NCBI RefSeq assembly: GCF_000003815.2
Contig: NC_049987.1
Span: 9,257,100 to 9,321,099, forward strand
Source of the DNA: Branchiostoma floridae
Lineage: Eukaryota > Chordata > Leptocardii > Amphioxiformes > Branchiostomatidae
Length of the DNA stretch: 64,000 nucleotides
Reading direction: 5' to 3'
Positions 61,590-64,000 of the stretch are shown piece by piece. Under the pieces are notes generated by a model that had not been told where the DNA came from, did no database searches, and saw only the letters and a list, made by a program, of their open reading frames with translations. Position numbers and translations under genes: made by a program. Each line of letters begins with the position of its first letter. The stretch's first letter is position 1.

Positions 61590-64000
61590 AGCGGGCCCGA
61601 ACCGGCAGCTTTCCCCATGAAATCCTGGACAACGCGAAGAGCTATGCCCGCTATTCTACCGCGGGACGTCGCGAGTATCGTGGCTAACCGGTGCCTAGTG
61701 CTTGTGCATGCGGGTAGAGTGACAGCCAGAGTCGCTGGACCGGAACCGCCAACTATCGCGCTGGGCCGGACCAGCCCGATTGGTCGTCAGCTTGCGGGAG
61801 TGACAGCATTCCCGCCCGCTAATTGGGCAAGAGTGGGGCGGGGGATAGCCTCATTTCCGGCCACGGGTGCACTTGAACACGTGTCAGCCGGACCACTAAC
61901 CCCTCTAATAATTTACAGGAACTACGTTGTATCTTCCGGTTTCGTCTACTAGTAACGTTATATCTTTTTGCCATCAAGAATACCCAAGATACAATGTTTT
62001 TCCCTTCACCATGTGGCGTCCCATCTTCATCATGGCACACCCCTTCATCATTCCAGAGATTTCAGGACGGTCTACATGCAAGGGCGTTATATGTAACGTT
62101 AGATGTGGAAGTTTGGGGATGCTAAAGACGCGTACACCCTCGGGGAAATATTCCTTCGTTGCGTCTATGTCAGCATTTGCTATTGTCTGTTTCTTTAAAG
62201 TCTGCAGGGTTTATATATTCTCGCACAACGATCATGAGAGTAGAGTAGAGTAGGGTAAACATATTCTGTGAAATGACTGAGGAATCAGACGGCATTCAGT
62301 GCTGTAGGCTGTTGCGATCTGCTATGCACACGATTCATCAGATCTGCGATTCATCAAATCGTTCTGTTAAAATGAAATGAGCATGCAGTACTGCTTTGAA
62401 GCGTTCAGGACTATGAAAAAGAAAAAGTGAACTGCCTGATAACATTATGGACCGAAACAGTCGTTTATCTAAGAATCAGCACAAAAGCAACTGACAATTA
62501 CTTTTTATCACCACCTCCTCATTGTTTGTTATTCCAGAGTCGTGAAAATCAAGTTGTTTGTTCGCCAAATAAATCCTGCGCAAATGAGCTGAAGTCTGAT
62601 GAAGTTGACGGGACGATGTTTGTTTGGGGAGCCGAACAGTGATGAGACGTGTTTACACAGACGGACACTTGACTCGGGGAAAGTGAAATGGAATGAGTCA
62701 ATGACTGCGAAAGTCATAACCAAGGAGTGAATGCTGGCACAGAGCGAATAAGTTATCTCTGTCACTGCTGCGCTTTACTCGTTGATGAAAAATCTGTAGT
62801 TTTGAAACAGAAGAAAGGGGCTTGTGTAAGTTAGATTTTTGTTTCAAAAGCCCGACGGAAAACGGAGCTTTCAACATCGATATTAACCGTAACGCAAGTC
62901 TTGCGGACTCCTGTCCAAGGAGGTTCATATTGTACTAGTAACCTGCTTGCTCTGACTCGTATTGTTTATATAGCGTTTTAGGGCTATCAACTTCAACGTA
63001 TTTGCTAACGATACATGCACGGTATGTTTTCTTTGAATTTAATTTAATTCAACATTCATGACGCCTCTTTACTTGTTGAAGTAAGGAATTACTGTAAATG
63101 CAGAAACTTTCGCGGTGTTTTAATGTTCGCCGGGTTTTCGCGGTGGCCGCTTCACCGCGAACTTAGAACCACCGCGAACATTTTTTAGCACTGACTAAGA
63201 AGCTACAGTGCATGGTGCTACCACGTACCACCGCGAAAAGTCATTTTTCCCGCTACCGCGAAATTAAATCCCTGCGAACTTAAATACAGTTACAGTATTC
63301 CACCCCTAAAGCATCCTGGACTGTGACTAAAAGCATACTCAAACCCATCTCTCTGGAACGTCGCAAACCGGCAAAGACAGGTGAAGATAGATCGTTCTTC
63401 GCTTGGCCAAATTTCTGAAGCGTTTGTCCGTATGGTAATGAGTTTTTCACTGTTATTTCTTGCAATGGACGAGTTCCCTGTAGTGATAACCCCCACTTGC
63501 TCAGCAACGAAACAATGAAACCTCATAATTTTGTAAATTACATTGTTACCACTTGTGAGCGTCAAGCAGAAACTGTGACGTCAACGCTGTGCCCCCACTG
63601 GGCCATTGTACGGGTACTGTTGAGAAAACTAGAGATTCCTCACAGAGCGTCAAGACTTAGGCGAAAAGGGCAAAGAGCGTTAAAATCTTAAAATTGTACA
63701 CTCCTTTTTCAGAATCAAATCCCTGAGAATCGCAAAGTATCATTTCAGGAAATGCCAAAATGGAAATGGTCAATTTGGCGGTCAGTTCTCTTCAGAGATC
63801 ACATAACGTAACGGTTACAGGCACCAAATTGCCTAACTCTGCAACCCCTGTTCTTAGGCCATCCTGACAACTTGACAAGACGTGGCTGACGTCACACTAA
63901 AGATAATCAATGAGAACTTTAAGTCTAAGTTTTTTTTCTAACCAATGAGATTCTCAGTAGGTTTGATAGAACCTCGTGATACAGGTACTCCAGTGCTATC
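61590..64000 (-). promoter_or_regulatory. UST: Upstream region of UST, candidate promoter near 61590-61900
   Basis: The first ~300 bp upstream are GC- and CpG-rich and include a minus-strand CCAAT (attgg at 61779-61783), about 190 bp before the start codon. Further out there is one ~208-bp MITE (63090-63297). Nothing else recognisable as a gene, RNA or regulatory site. Confidence 0.4.
63090..63297. mobile_element. TACTGTAAATGC foldback MITE with TTCGCGG repeats, 208 bp
   Basis: Left end tactgtaaatgcagaaactt and inverted right end tactgtaactgtatttaagt. Interior has repeated ttcgcggt and accgcgaa in both orientations. Similar elements are widespread in marine invertebrate genomes, from memory. 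Confidence 0.8.

Noticed and set aside
61503-61952. 149-codon plus-strand open frame upstream of UST
   Set aside because: Overlaps UST exon 1 antisense in GC-rich sequence, where stops are rare; no similarity or splice context.

Overview
This is a stretch of an animal (deuterostome) nuclear genome with intron-split genes and many short transposons. The protein sequences are vertebrate-like, and the dense population of short terminal-inverted-repeat elements, tRNA-derived SINEs and simple repeats fits a cephalochordate (amphioxus, Branchiostoma). That organism call is an inference; no species-diagnostic marker was tested.

Three protein-coding genes are recognisable. At the left edge, on the minus strand, is the first coding exon of a TMEM30/CDC50 flippase subunit (458-649); the rest lies outside the window. 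It is head-to-head with a complete KDM1A (LSD1) gene on the plus strand (ATG 1066, stop 13845, 17 coding exons, 828 residues), and the 416 bp between the two start codons should hold a shared promoter. After a roughly 6 kb intergenic stretch comes a convergent gene on the minus strand (start 61589, stop 20029): a uronyl 2-O-sulfotransferase (UST-like) with 8 coding exons, 530 residues and about 40 kb of introns. Reading phases agree at every proposed junction in both full models. About 2.4 kb of upstream sequence follows to the right edge.

The three genes have no obvious shared pathway: a membrane lipid flippase subunit, a nuclear histone demethylase and a Golgi glycosaminoglycan sulfotransferase. 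Only the divergent TMEM30-KDM1A pair suggests possible co-expression.

Most remaining structure is mobile DNA in introns: hAT-type elements with 8-bp target duplications, MITEs with 9-11 bp duplications, a mariner-type concentric palindrome, two inverted copies of a roughly 0.9 kb element built from four ~190-bp hairpin-bearing units, and two SINEs, one interrupted by a MITE. The most unusual gene-linked feature is a 36-bp minisatellite that starts inside the last KDM1A codons and repeats the C-terminal codons and stop four times. I found no CRISPR array, operon or convincing new multi-gene system; the novelty here is in repeat architecture and gene-end evolution.
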